Positions 42,895-54,289 of a stretch of DNA of 64,000 nucleotides are shown here, piece after piece. The position numbers and the translations under genes are program-made. The notes under the pieces were generated by a model that ran no database searches, was not told the DNA's origin, and saw only the letters and a list, made by a program, of their open reading frames with translations. Position 1 is the stretch's first letter. Every line of letters starts with the position of its first letter. This DNA is from Micrasema longulum (Eukaryota; Arthropoda; Insecta; Trichoptera; Brachycentridae). The stretch spans positions 62,001-126,000 of the forward strand of contig JAGVSM010004978.1 of assembly GCA_022494885.1 (NCBI GenBank), written 5' to 3'.

Positions 42895-43100
42895 CACAAA
42901 TATTTCACGTCAACCCGACAGAAATCGACCCGGGACCCCAAGGACGGTAGATGATTGATTTAACCACTGTACGAGGCCGAATAATTTTCACTCTTTTTAT
43001 TTTTTTAGGATTCAACGGTGAGAGTAGCCATGGAGTTGAAAACACTCGCCCAGAAATCTGATTCTATTTCCTATACAGAAATGTTTTTTTAATCTGTCCA
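42895..43100 (-). mobile_element. Leader-bearing SINE (family E)
   Basis: Minus strand: leader with AATCAGATTTCTGGGCGAG, then TTTTCAACTCCATGGCTACT; head with TCGGCCTCGTACAGTGG and GTCCCGGGTCGATTTC. Body lost soon after the head. Confidence 0.68.
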
Positions 43101-43399
43101 GGCATAGATAAAAATAAAATTACCTCATTCAAATTACGTATTTAAAAAAAAAAAATTAAAATTGATAACACAGAATTTTGTAAAAAAAAATATCAAAGCC
43201 ACAACATGATCACAATACCAGGGAAAAGGAAAAAAATCAGACTCCCATTTTGAAAAAAGGCAAAATGACAGAATTCAATTTTATATATGGCAGTAAAAAA
43301 ATATTATGAATTGGGTAAGAAAAAATAACAAAATTCAAACAGAAGGCTAACAAATATGTGTTAAAGAACTTATAAATGAAATAAATGTATTTAAATTGG

Positions 43400-43850
43400 T
43401 TGCAACAAAGAAGAAAATCATTTTTGAGAAGGGAATATGGAAGTCTAGGCATTTACAGAGCTTATGACCTGTCATTGGCTGGTTTAAGTGGGCACTTTAC
43501 ACACTGTAACATTCATCATTCTGCCAATGTTTGAACCCCTGTTTATAATTAACTATCTGGTAACAGCAGAAGTATAAACATTGGAAAATTGTTTTTAGGC
43601 GTTGCCTAGCGGGTGATTTGCTTCAGCCAGATGAATCTCACCCACGTGATAAAGGTTTCAGCCCTTTTACTTCACAAAAGTCAACAGATGGAAGAGTTGA
43701 GGAAATATGGATGTTCAAACATGGGCAGAATGGTGAATGTTACACCGTGTGTAAAGTGGCCACTTAAACCAGCCAATGACAGGTCATAAGCCCTGTAAAT
43801 GCCTTGACTTCCATATTCCTTTCTCAAAAATGATTTCCCTCTCTGTAGAA
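43400..43850. mobile_element. Fold-back family B, full element
   Basis: The arms mirror each other for about 130 bp: AATCATTTTTGAGAAGGGAA, TGGAAGTCTAGGCATTTACA, ACCTGTCATTGGCTGG, CACTTTACACACTG and the ATTCTGCC block on the left, with the inverse on the right ending TCTCAAAAATGATTTCCCTC. Between them lies a tRNA-like segment (GCGTTGCCTAGCGGGTGATT and AAGGTTTCAGCCC). Half copies occur at 6.69, 7.32 and 49.43 kb. No protein coding. Confidence 0.8.
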
Positions 43851-43854
43851 ATAA

Positions 43855-44530
43855 AATTATCTAGAATTGGATACATAAGCAAATTATTATAATATACACA
43901 GCATTCGTGGTGATCTAATAGCTAACAATAATCTCGTTCTACGTGCCCTTAGCCACTCCGAGCTCAAGTGTGTAGGCAATACATTACGGGCATTAATCAA
44001 CCTGGAGGTAGGTATATTACATTATAAAAAGTAGGTCAGAGACGTGCGATAACTTAAGAAAAAGCCATAAAATGGGTATACTAAAATCATCATAGAAAAA
44101 AATATTGCACATAAATATGCGCGTCGATCTAGATTATTCAAGGGTAATATTAGGTGTGTCCTTATTTTCTGACATCCAGAACCATTGCTCATATTTGAAT
44201 CAAGTATTTCAAAATGACCATGCGATAATTTTGAATATCCACTAAAACCATATTGGAAGGTAAAAATAAACTTCATGCAAGTCAAAATTGTTTTTAGGTG
44301 CCGATACTATGACAATGAAATATCAATAGTAATCTTTTTTTTTTTTTCAAGAGTTTGTTTTTATTCTTTATTCAGTAAAATCAATTGATGAATTTGGTCG
44401 TTTTCGAAATAATCGGTTCGATTATTTTTAGAGTTTATTTGGGTCTGCGATTTCACAAAAAAAATAATTCCATTAAAAAATGCATTTTCGTCACTATTCG
44501 TGATGTTATTAGTGTTTTAAATAGCAGATC
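43855..44530. other. No recognised element
   Basis: A short frame near 43,925-44,030 reads NNLVLRALSHSELKCVGN and looks faintly coding; I cannot assign it. Confidence 0.3.
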
Positions 44531-45076
44531 AGGGCTGGTATTCTGAATGGAACCGCGCGCGAGGAGATCGCTCTGTTAGAGTGTATTAAGTACGTAATGA
44601 GGAAGTTCAGTGATTTTTTTCAAATTTTTTATTTGTTAATAGACTGTTAAACTAAGTCAAAAATTTTTTTTTTTAATTTTTACATATCGTATTATCGGCG
44701 CTACGATTTTTTAAAGTTTTGTATTTCTGAAATAACTCCGCGTGTGACGTCAGAGGTTCATTTTCGCTTATTCTCATTCAGTTCTTCCTATTGGTCCAGA
44801 AGCGACCAGCAGACCGGAAATCTTCCATAGCTCTCAGATCATAGGTTGATTCACATGAACCAGTGACGTCATTTAAAGTAGTGCGTTTTTATCAAAATAT
44901 TTTTTATTATTTTTTCTGAACATTTTCAAGAAACTTTGCGGTACAATTTAATGCACTAATTATTACCCCGCGTAAGAAAACATTTTTTGTATCCAATTTC
45001 CCGTAGGGCTGAAGTTCCTCATTACGCGTTTAAAATGCGTTTTCTACGCGAGCTTTTGCGTTCAGAATACCACCCT
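44531..45076. mobile_element. DNA element with inverted ends, 546 bp
   Basis: Ends AGGGCTGGTATTCTGAATGG and (reversed) AGGGTGGTATTCTGAACGC. Deeper in, TAATGAGGAAGTTCAG pairs with the inverse of GCTGAAGTTCCTCATTACG. No transposase, no clear target duplication; superfamily open. Confidence 0.65.
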
Positions 45077-45179
45077 AAGAATCATATGCTGGACTCATTT
45101 GTCTTTGGAATCGTTTAGGATTTCCGTAAATTAACGTAGGTACGATAGTATTCTTGAATCACCCGTGCGACTGAAGTCG

Positions 45180-45270
45180 TTCAAAAACCAGTCGACTTGA
45201 TCTCGAGTGCCCCAAAGCATTCGACATTGTACCTTCAGCTGTTAAACATACTTAGTGAAAACGCTCGCCA
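45180..45270 (+). pseudogene. Possible reverse transcriptase scrap
   Basis: The bases encoding KAFDIVP, preceded by a DL-S word, resemble the FVDLSKAFDTV motif of LINE polymerases. Too short to be sure. Confidence 0.3.
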
Positions 45271-45604
45271 CTTATACGCGACGTCATATGATCGAATTCA
45301 ACTTATTCGAAAATTTACTCCGTGTTTCTTACATGATTAATATTTTAAATAGGCTTCAATGATAAAAAGCGGTCACTTGAAATCGATAATAAACTCAAAT
45401 AAATCCTAATTTAAGCAAAAAATACTCACGTGAACATGATTTTTATATGACTTATAGTATGACAATTATCAAGACGGTAAGCATAATTTTCGTTAGTATT
45501 TATATTCCGAGACATTACAAAGCCGTTTTTGACATCTCAATACATACACTCTCAAAAATGGTTTAAAAAATAGAATAACTTAGTTTATTTTTTATCGGTA
45601 ATGG

Positions 45605-45815
45605 CTGCCCTGGCCTGTTGTGGTGCAAAAAAATACACAACAAATATTTTATTTTACGTTAAGAAAGCAATAAACACGCGCTAACAAGCTGGTTAATGTA
45701 GAAAAACCAAGTTTTTGTAAAATAAAAAATAATATTAATTATTAATTAATTATAGAAATGAAAGTCGGGTGGTACTTAAATCCATAAATTTGGAATAACC
45801 AGTGACTGGTAAAAT
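45605..45815. repeat. SINE A 3' scrap and PLE end remnant
   Basis: CCTGGCCTGTTGTGGTGC plus an A run (45,610-45,640) equals the end of SINE A. AATTTGGAATAACCAGTGAC (45,785-45,805) is a PLE end in minus orientation. Confidence 0.5.
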
Positions 45816-46630
45816 GGATTGAACGAATTGATGAGAATGTGACGTCATACGTCACGTAATAGGCAAAGTACACCTTTGACATTTATGTACACATACCTTA
45901 GGAAATGATAATATTACGTATACACGTATCACATCATACTACGGCCACTCACACGCTTCTTGCGCTAAAATTTACTATAAATTATAATCGAATACCTTGG
46001 ATTCCGAAAATCTATTTACCTTAATAGCTACGGCACTTACGCCGCAAAGGAAGTCAAGAATACGACAATATTACAAGGGTTGTTCTTAAATTTGTCTCTT
46101 TTTGCGAATTCGCTCCATTCAAATTAGAAGTTGTATTTCTTAGCTCATTTGGTGGGCACGTTTAAGCTTATAGACATGATCCGAGCACCTTCACGCGAAG
46201 CTTCCATGGGATGAGGCTATTTAGGTATGTATAAATGGTTATATTTACATAATATAATATATCTCGAGACAATATGGTATACGTCACATTAACAAGAAAG
46301 ATAAAGATAATTTTCGACAGTGTCAATTGAAGCGGGACTTGATGCTTCAAGTAAACATTGAAAAATAAAAATATTTTTTTAAGAGTTCATAGATAAAAAA
46401 ACATTTTACTACGATTCTATGCTAAGAACAGTACATTTTTTTTGCCTTGGTTTTTTTAAATTTCATTTATTTTATTATTTTTAATAATTTTAACTTGGCT
46501 TATACCTGTTGAAAAATGTTTGAGTAATTGTTATATAAAGTATTATGTGATCAAACAGCGAGTAAGAAGGAGAACATTAAAAAAAAGATGTTTGCGTTCT
46601 TCTGGTTTCATCAAATTATAATAACAAAAA
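45816..46630. other. No recognised element
   Basis: Moderate GC near 45.83-46.05 kb; nothing supported. Confidence 0.35.
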
Positions 46631-46890
46631 TACTGGTTTTAGTATTTTTACTTTTACTTTTGACATCGTCAGGCTGAAGAAATACTAAACAAATTCTTAT
46701 GTTATGTAAAAGTGAAAGTAGGGGTTGTCAATGATGAATTTATATACCTATGGGAATAAACGAGAGGAGAATTAAACGAATCTAAGTATAATGTATATTC
46801 TCATATGAATTTATGTATTGTTTGAAGTTTACACGTTGTTTCGAGGCCATGCCGTGAAACTTCTGAGGAATATTCCTGATGGTAAAATTA
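46630..46890 (-). repeat. Possible PLE end remnants
   Basis: Minus strand has CAGCCTGACGATGTC (about 46,663-46,677) and, separately, GGCATGGCCTCGAAACAACG (about 46,833-46,852). Both echo the PLE end motifs but neither has all boxes. Confidence 0.35.
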
Positions 46891-47790
46891 AAAAAATTAA
46901 CTTAATAATTAAAAAAATATATATATGATTTGAAAATGGAGAATTTTAATTTTCCAAGAGAAGTAAAAAAAACGTATTTGACCAAAGAAGCGATACGCAC
47001 CGGACGCGGACAAAGGAAGCGGCTGGACAGGGGGAGGGGTAGGGGTTTGTGGAAGGGATGCCATTCCAAGAAATTAAGGATTTACTCCATTTTCAGATTG
47101 TAAAAAATAAAATTAAAAAAACAGTAAGAGAGTTTTTTGAAAAAAAAAAAAATGATTTTGTGAAAGTTTACCATGATGAATGTTTCTCTGAAGTTTTGCA
47201 GCCTGGCCCTGAAATAACGTGTATAATAGGTTTAGATGTAAAAAATATAATCTTACGAAATTTCCCCTACAGATATTTGCATTTTTAGTCCAATTCCTTT
47301 GGTCAAATGAAACCCTGTTAGTAAATGGACTAATAAGTGGTAGAGTTTGGTTCGAAACACTTTCTGTTCCGAAGTATGCGAAGCTATCACGGGACAACAA
47401 CCTATATTTTCCGGTATTTACATTATAAAAGTAAAAATAAAATAAAGATGTAAGTTAGGCTTAAGAATTGAGAAAGACAATAAAAAAAAAGATTCAGAAT
47501 ATAAACAACATATATATTAAATAGAAAATATACGCGCATCTGAACCAGAGAAAATAAGTGTTTTATAGCAAAACGACAAATACGCTTATTTATCCTGGGT
47601 CAGGTTTACCCCAACTTTCGTTTTACTCTCGCAGCGCAATACACTCATGGTGTGACTGGCTTAACCCGACTGGCACTGTCATGTCACTGTCCACCTACCA
47701 TTATATGCTCATGGAGGTTGGCGACCCCTTCTGACAGGGGTCTAAAGAGGTAGCCAATGCATTAAATTTTTATGCTAATAAGATTTGTCA
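46891..47790. other. Unassigned; contains a 79-codon frame
   Basis: The plus-strand frame 47,049-47,288 (MEGMPFQEIKDLLHFQIVKN, FFEKKKNDFVKVYHDECFSE) follows a GC-rich ACCGGACGCGGACAAAGG patch. It has no domain I know and no close copy here; coding status uncertain. A hairpin CCCCTTCTGACAGGGG lies at 47.73 kb. Confidence 0.3.
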
Positions 47791-47794
47791 CTGC

Positions 47795-48045
47795 GGCGAT
47801 GATCAAAACCGTAGAAAATGTCAAAACCGGTTAATTAAACCAACACGAAACTAAATAACATAACATTAGGAGAATGAACTATAAAAGTTTATGAATCATA
47901 AGTTTTGTAAAAAACTACCGAAAACAAAATAACATTCGTGTAAATATGTATGTTTTCGTACGAAAATAAGAAAAATAAAAATACTTGTACAGTTATATTC
48001 CATTCAAAAAAATTACCAGTGACCGGGCCAGTGATTCGGGAAAAT
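47795..48045. repeat. PLE end remnants
   Basis: GCGGCGATGATCAAAACCG followed by GTCAAAACCGGTTAATT near 47.80-47.84 kb, and ACCAGTGACCGGGCCAGTG near 48.02 kb. Degenerate. Confidence 0.35.
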
Positions 48046-48259
48046 TGATCAATAAACGTAAAATAAAACTATAAACGTATTTTTATTATTATATTAAAAT
48101 GCAGTTTCACCAAGAAATGTCAGTAGAAAAACTCAATCTATTAAGAAAAATAGGAAAATAAACGCTCAAGATCTCACATGGGTGACATTTACATAAATAA
48201 TGATACATACATAAAATTATATACATATTAATTAAAAATATTTTTTTTTTGTTTTTTCT

Positions 48260-48375
48260 TAAAAGTCGTAAGTAACTTGTGCTGTAAAAATGGGAATCGA
48301 GTTGTGGTGGAGGAAATTGTAACTTGTATCTTTGATTCATAAGTCCAGAACACTACCCAAAACCACAACCCGTAT
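48260..48375 (-). mobile_element. SINE family C, degraded
   Basis: AATGGGAATCGAGTTGTGG, TTTGATTCATAAGTCCAGA and CCACAACCCG follow the order of the better copy at 51.56 kb. Confidence 0.5.
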
Positions 48376-48379
48376 ATAA

Positions 48380-49090
48380 AAGGATGTATAGATGTATCCT
48401 ATTACAACCGAGTAAGAAAACTTTCTCAATAATTTAATCAAAGCAAGAAATTCCACTCCCTGCCCAAAGTTCGACCCCTGATCTCCAAAAAAACTAGCTT
48501 AATTTAAAACCATATTTTTATTTTAAATTATTTAAAAAATGACATACGCAAAAAAAACCGGTCAGAAAGAATTCTCGTATTGTGTGATTCGAAAAATAAA
48601 ATGAATTAAACAAAGCGGTTGAAAGATAGTTTAATGAAATAAAAATATCGACAGTCAATGCAAACATTACGAATCTATTAAAAATATTTAACTTTAAAGG
48701 AGAACAAAAACCAGTTTTTTACTGTTTTTATTATTTATTTAAGTTTTAACTGTTATTGCCGGAAAAATAACGGCAAAAGCTAATGAAAAATGTGAATGTA
48801 AATAAGAAATAAGGGTGCCAAAAAAATCCTGAAATTTTTCTCTCATTTTATTAAAAAAATGTTAGGTAAGTTCTTTTAAATATAAAAATAATAATAATTC
48901 GGATGAGAAGGGATAAACTATTGCTTAATTTTCATCTTATCATAAAAATATTTATTAAATACCAATAAATAAAAGAAACCTGAAATGACATCAATGAATG
49001 TGCGGTCTATGTATTTTATACTAAAGAAGCCTGTTAAAACAGTGTTTCTGAGTAAACAATAAGAAAATACATTTTGTAGGTGGATAAACA
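48380..49090. other. AT-rich, nothing recognised
   Basis: A B-box-like GCCCAAAGTTCGACCCCTG near 48,459 may be another SINE scrap. Confidence 0.35.
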
Positions 49091-49094
49091 TTTA

Positions 49095-49245
49095 TTACGT
49101 CGCGTCGTGTGATTTCTCTGGCGGACCTGTGTCAGAGTTAATTTGCCTCCACGCCCTTCTGTCACTTGCAATATCTAGTCTATTGTCCGTCTGATGGCAG
49201 AGGTCCAGATATTCATGACATCATTGTAGGTGTGTGCGACACGGC
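49095..49245 (-). mobile_element. RTE-type LINE C-terminal scrap
   Basis: The minus strand reads DNRLDIASDRRAWRQINSDT then GPPEKSH. A-DR--WR near the end of the protein is the common finish of RTE-type proteins. Sequence upstream in another frame (YNDVMNIWTSAIRRTI) is compatible. Confidence 0.55.
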
Positions 49246-49429
49246 ACAAACATAATCTTAAACCCTATCTAGAATATTGCCTGTAATGGTAATACGAGCA
49301 TTCTTAATTACGGCTAATTAATGACGGCTAATTTGCCTAATTTGATTAGTCAAATTTGGTAAGAAAGGTAAAAAATATTAACGATATCATGAGTATGTCC
49401 GAAGGATTTTTAGAAAAAAGTAAACGGAT

Positions 49430-49595
49430 AGAACAGTTAAGGAAATATGAATGTTTAAATATGGCTAGAATGGCTAACGTTACACGGTAAATAAAGTGGT
49501 CTTATTAAAAAGCCATGACAGGTAATAAGCCATGTAAATGCCAAAATCTACATTTTCCCTTTTCAAAAATGTTTTCTCTCTTAGGAGCAATAAAT
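49430..49595 (+). repeat. Fold-back family B, right arm only
   Basis: GAACAGTTAAGGAAATATG, GTTACACGGTAAATAAAGTG and AAGCCATGTAAATGCC match the right arm at 43.7 kb with several changes. Confidence 0.65.
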
Positions 49596-49954
49596 TTAAT
49601 TAAAAATTATTTTAAGGACTATCGGTTATTAGTTACATTTCATGAAATCAAATAATTTTTACTTTACATTATGTATATGTAGGTACATTTTGAGGCTACG
49701 TTCACTGTTATATTAGAAATGTGCAGATTGGAAATGTTATACGCGGTTGTGTCTTATTAATCGTACAATTAATATTAATAGTAAACTCAATAAAATAAAA
49801 TTATATTAACTCTTGTATCTACTCCGCAATGGTTTTTTAAGGGTCCCAAGATCCTCCGGAGAAAAATAATTAAATTTTATTACGATTATATAGTTTGAAT
49901 TATCTAATCTTACTGTTGATTGTATAGCGTGAAATTGAATTTTATAAAAAAGAT

Positions 49955-50060
49955 ACCAGTCTCGAAGATGTCGCAAAAGCAATGAAATCGGCCGTTATTC
50001 TTAATTTGTGAATTTAAGTATCACTTGTCTTTTATTTTCATGATAAAAAACCTTTTTTCA
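49955..50060 (+). repeat. PLE end, single copy
   Basis: CCAGTCTCGAAGATGTCGCA, AAAGCAATGAAATCGGCCG, then AAGTATCACTTGTCTTTTAT. It is the plain form of the half-palindrome at 25.4 kb; GATGTCGC/GCAAT and GAAATCGG sit where a hammerhead-like core would be, but CTGANGA is not preserved. Confidence 0.5.
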
Positions 50061-50560
50061 ACGTATTTTCTTTTTGTTCTTATTTGTGAACTCTTTATGT
50101 AATATTAAAATTTAATAAATGTTTATTACTGCAATAAAATAAAGGTAAACAAGATTTAAAGGTTGAACATTTTAATTGAATGGGTAAATAAAGCAATGCC
50201 CTCTTTTCCCTCTACTGCAAAAAAACAATACATTTCAATCACAAGAGTAAATTTTCATGTGGCAAGTAACGTGTATTTTTACGGCACAAAAATATGAATA
50301 CGAAAAGAGTCATTTGATATGAACAAGAAATAATATTTTTTACAATTTGCCTTCGTAAGAATAAACAATGCAATAACCTAAATATAACACGATACCTTTT
50401 ACTCATAATATTTTTCTAAAAAAAACATTAGCGTCATGTTCGGATTTGAGATTAGCGAATTTATCATTTCATACATCCTCCAAATATACAGGTCGCGTTA
50501 TATTCGAGGCCGCATTATATACGGGCTAATAGGAACTTTAATACTGCTAGGATACTTTTA
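50061..50560. other. AT-rich, nothing recognised
   Basis: No supported feature; a hydrophobic 61-codon frame at 50,436-50,621 is probably UTR-derived. Confidence 0.35.
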
Positions 50561-50690
50561 TTTGTTTATTATACATGTTTATTTGACACTTTATATACAT
50601 TTACAGTATGTATTCATATAAAGGCAAGCATATTGCCTTAAGGCAATTTCTTTCTACCTACCTAAACCGTTCAGTTTGATAAAATAACAT
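50560..50690 (+). mobile_element. LINE 3' terminus
   Basis: GGCAAGCATATTGCCTTAAG, then GCAATTTCTTTCTACCTACC and an A-rich end resemble LINE 3' termini such as the one at 5.38-5.42 kb. Only the tail is recognisable. Confidence 0.45.
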
Positions 50691-50691
50691 A

Positions 50692-51075
50692 CGGCCTAAG
50701 GCAATAACAACAGTTATATGAAGAAATATATGTACAATAAACTGAACAAAAAGAACATAAAACTGTGTAGCAAAGACAAAAAAGGGCTATAAAATAATGG
50801 TATTCAATATATTCGTAAACACGATCAACATATAAGACTTCGAGCTAACCCATGCCAATCCTTCTTCATCTCACGCTGTGTTCATGGCCAAGAGATCTAC
50901 AAAAAGCCGGAAGATCTATCCGAAAGAATTCCAAGTTGTGTGACGAATTGACTAATCTACACACTCTGGACACTGGGGCATAAAAACAAAAGTGGCTCTT
51001 AGAAGATTTGATAAATAGTAGATTTTAGCTTATGGTGACACGGTTGGGAACATGAAAATAATTTTATTGCAACAG
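50692..51075 (-). mobile_element. LINE family J2, 3' end, copy 2
   Basis: Minus strand: SKSHFCFYAPVSRVCRLVNS then SHNLEFFRIDLPAFCRSLGH. Collinear with 12,230-12,620 including the TTCATATAACTGTTGTTATT UTR end. In this copy the frame passes the stop seen in copy 1. Confidence 0.8.
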
Positions 51076-51514
51076 AGATGGGGCATCATTTATGGCATAA
51101 AGTATTTTTTAAATGCATATGCGGTTTATGTCCGTTCTACGTTTTGAGAAATTATGTTAGAGGGCCAAAGTTCGATCCCACCAGTTGCAAGAAAAAATAC
51201 GAGAATATTTTTTTTTTTCAATTGGTCTTGGTGTTGTGGCGTATTTTTCTTAATTTCCTTCCATTTTTTCTTTAGTTTATTGAAAAAAAAATATACATGG
51301 ATGTAATATCACAACTAAATACAATATTTTTTTATGTATTTTGTGGCTGTGTAGTTTTGTGATAATGTGTTAATTTAATTTTTGATAATTAAATATTTTC
51401 ACTATAAAATATTTACTACAAAAAAATATACGGTGTTTTCAATCAGTGCTACACGATAAAGATTTTTTAAAAAAGGAAATATTTACGTTCTTATGATTTA
51501 CCCAAATATTGAAT
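51076..51514. other. AT-rich with B-box scrap
   Basis: AGGGCCAAAGTTCGATCCCA near 51,160 looks like a SINE B box; nothing else recognised. Confidence 0.4.
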
Positions 51515-51655
51515 TTTGAGGGCCATTTTCAACGAGTTGTAAAAAACTCACTAATAAGAAAATGGGAATCAAGTTGGGGTAGAGTAGGATCCGAACCATG
51601 TACCTTTGAGCCGTGAGTCCGAGACACCAGCCACGGGACCACAACCTGATCCAAA
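51515..51655 (-). mobile_element. tRNA-derived SINE, family C
   Basis: Minus strand: TTGTGGTCCCGTGGCTGGTG head, TCTCGGACTCACGGCTCAAA, B box in ATGGTTCGGATCC; body CAACGAGTTGTAAAAAACTC on plus. Best copy of this family. Confidence 0.72.
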
Positions 51656-52070
51656 GTTATGAATATATATTTATTTTTTTCTTAAATATCTTGTATTCCT
51701 GACTGCACTTCTTATTTTCTTTGTTTATTTCATTAAAGAAAAATATTCTTTTGAAATTATAGTGATGTGCTGTAGTTGTTTTTAATTTTGGAATTAAGAT
51801 GTAACTAATTGTTTTAGGTCGCGTACTTAAGTTTAGTGACGTAGAAACACTACTATCTGTACTGCCTTTATGGATATTCTCTCTTTCACACTTGCTGACA
51901 AGCTTCTAAAATAGGGGCAAAGCGGATTATTCCTTTTAAATAAAAAATGTGCAACAGTAAACTTTCTTGTATCGAATTTCTTTATTCTCCTGGTGTTTTT
52001 TTTAAAATATTCTTTTGGCACCACAACTAGTCAGAAGGTCAAATTATGATTGTAAATAACGGCACAGAAC
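51656..52070. other. AT-rich, nothing recognised
   Basis: No supported feature. Confidence 0.35.
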
Positions 52071-52074
52071 GCCC

Positions 52075-52155
52075 AAGATTGAGAAAATGGGTTAATCAAA
52101 CCTGGAACCTCCCGTGCGTGAGTGAACCGTTTTAACCACGGAAGCCGCCATATTA
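52075..52155 (-). mobile_element. SINE family A, head only
   Basis: Minus strand: GGCGGCTTCCGTGGTTAAAA, TCACTCACGCACGGGAGGTT and CCAGGTTTGATTAAC. A-box region damaged. Confidence 0.6.
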
Positions 52156-52159
52156 TTGT

Positions 52160-53496
52160 TACTTTGTGAAACACGTAATTGGTCTAGTTATTTGTTTTTA
52201 CTTTACATGTTTTGTTTAGGAATTAGCGTGTCAGTTTCGGGTTCAATAAACATTTAAATGTAATAAAAAAAACAATGTATTCTGTGTAAAATCACTAAAT
52301 TTAATATGCTGGGCGGTTAAAAAAACAATAATTAAATTGTCAAAGCATAAAAATAGTTTTATATACTCATTTATTTAACTAATTTTACAAAATAATAAAT
52401 AAGTCACATATTATTCAACAAAAAGTTACAGCTTCTAATTTGATAATCACTTTATTTAACTTTTTTATAGGAACATATTTTTCAATGAAACATAGCATTA
52501 AAAAGCGAAATAAAATGCCGATATTTAAGATTGTATAATTTAACAGATTTTGGCGCTGCTATGAGAGTAAAAGGAACCAACCACACAGAGCCGTAAAAAT
52601 CTCTCAACAGTTAAAATAATTGGGTCAAAATGAGAAAGATACTTCATGGCTGATCGGATTATAAAATAAACTGCGGTTATCTATAGAAGATCATTTTGGA
52701 AGACTGCCAAAACGACACGAAGAAACAAGTAGATTACCTCAATTGAGATAAAACTGGATTTCAATGTTAATAACTTTATGACGAAGGAAAATTTTATAAA
52801 ACAAAGTGCCAGCGTAGGAAAGTGATAAAAGGAAAACCCGAAACATCACGTAAAAAATAATTAAATTTATCAGGCTTGTAAATAATAAACAAAGGTCGCT
52901 TCCTGTCCTTTATAATAATGTTTCCCGGTTTGATGTCATTTTAGAGCGGCCATTTCTTGAGGTGTAAATAATGTAACAAACGAGGGAAAATCTCTACTTT
53001 CTGTAAAGTTCTGGTTGGGCGGCAAATAAAAGTTTTTATTAGAACAAAGTTTTCAATTTCAGGAAAGTCTATATATCTAGTTTTTGAAAGTAGTAACTAA
53101 ACTGAGGCGGAATGGAGTTTCGGTCGATCGGTCACTGGACTAAACATGCCCCTCGAATATATATATTATATTGACAAGTTATAAATATAAAGAAGCTAAC
53201 TACGTAAAAAAAAAATTGAACTTATAAAAGCATAATAAAACTTTTGCAAGCCAATAAGTTATGTTGCCAAATTAATAAAATCAAGTCTTATACTTATCAT
53301 TTATACGTTTTGTTAGTGAATATAATTTGAAATTTCCCCTTATTGATCCATTTGATTGTAAAAAAATAACATTTAAAATGCGCGTCTTAAAACATACTTT
53401 TTTGTCTTATACTTAGTTTCAATAATAAAGTCTTATTTTATCTTATATTATTTTATTTTATTATATTTTAACTTTAATTTAACTTTTAATTTAACT
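52160..53496. other. AT-rich; moderate-GC patch at 52.54-53.16 kb
   Basis: No gene or repeat copy recognised. A short tandem of TAATTTAACTT units at 53.46-53.50 kb abuts the PLE fragment. Confidence 0.4.
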
Positions 53497-53763
53497 TCAC
53501 GTAAATTTAAAGTTAGAATCAAAGAACATATAAGACGTCTGAGTAATAATAATTTTTCAGAATTCGCAAATCATCTTATATCCGAATACCATGAATTTAA
53601 TCAAGAAACGTGTGTAGAAATTTTGCATGTCAATAAAAATGGTTTTCGTTTAGATAATTTAGAACGATTAGAAATTAGTAAAGCCATTAATCAAAAACTT
53701 CAAATAATAAATAATCAATTAAATTTAACTTCGAGTCCTCTTTTAAAACTATTCCCGTTATGA
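53497..53763 (+). pseudogene. PLE endonuclease C-terminal half, second lineage
   Basis: Open for 88 codons to TGA 53,761: SRKFKVRIKEHIRRLSNNNF, SEFANHLISEYHEF, then EILHVNKNGFRLDNLERLEI and PLLKLFPL-stop. The R-FK-RIKEH start, FA-HL---H, and L--LE-LEI (catalytic Glu) follow the GIY-YIG domain of Penelope-like elements of a lineage different from the 21/35-kb family. The GIY-YIG half is lost by truncation. The intact C-terminus and stop suggest moderate age. Confidence 0.8.
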
Positions 53764-53867
53764 TTTATTTTATCTTCTTTCTCTCTCTTTTTTTCAATTT
53801 TCTGTTTCTTTCATACAATGTTTTATTATTTAAATAGCAACGCGTGTAATTATAAGTTAGTTAAATT

Positions 53868-53900
53868 CCTGACGATGAGATAGTAACCTCGAAACCGGTC
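53868..53900 (+). ncRNA. Hammerhead-like motif, PLE 3' end
   Basis: CCTGACGA, then TGAG with CTC on the far side of a short loop, GAAAC and CGGTC, 105 nt after the endonuclease stop. All conserved boxes (CTGANGA, GAAA, GTC) are present; stem II is short and there is one unpaired base beside the first box. Very short helix III (CCGG), as described for PLE hammerheads that act as dimers. Confidence 0.55.
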
Positions 53901-53904
53901 GAAG

Positions 53905-54190
53905 TGTAAATTAAAAAAAAATTAAGTGGTTTATACAAATTTATAAACAAATAAGTGTAAATAATAAAGTTTTTATAAAAAACAAAGAATAAAAAAAACA
54001 TGTAAGTTTAAAAACAAAGAATAATGAAAAATGAAAATAAATAATGAATAACGAATAAAAAACGATAAACATGTGGCTTAAATGAGTTTTACGCTTTATA
54101 CGGTGTAAGGCAAAATCTATAAATTCACAAGCAAAAATGTTATCCTATTCATTTGATTTACTTAAATGGAAATATAAAAATGGCGAAGTT
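53905..54190. other. PLE tail and AT-rich filler
   Basis: The PLE end probably continues to about 53.99 kb; the rest shows nothing. Confidence 0.4.
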
Positions 54191-54194
54191 TGTG

Positions 54195-54285
54195 ATGAAA
54201 AAATCAATCCAGCCAAGAATCGAACTTGGACTTAAGCATGTTGGCATTATATTACTGGACTACAATGGCGGCCGTTAGTCTGAAA
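54195..54285 (-). repeat. tRNA-like SINE head
   Basis: Minus strand: ACGGCCGCCATTGTAGTCCA and AAGTCCAAGTTCGATTCTTG (B box). No body recognised. Confidence 0.5.
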
Positions 54286-54289
54286 ACAA

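Noticed and set aside
46560..46700. Additional hammerhead-like motif on the minus strand
   Set aside because: CTGACGA is present but the GAAAC box and a proper stem are not; kept only as a possible PLE remnant.
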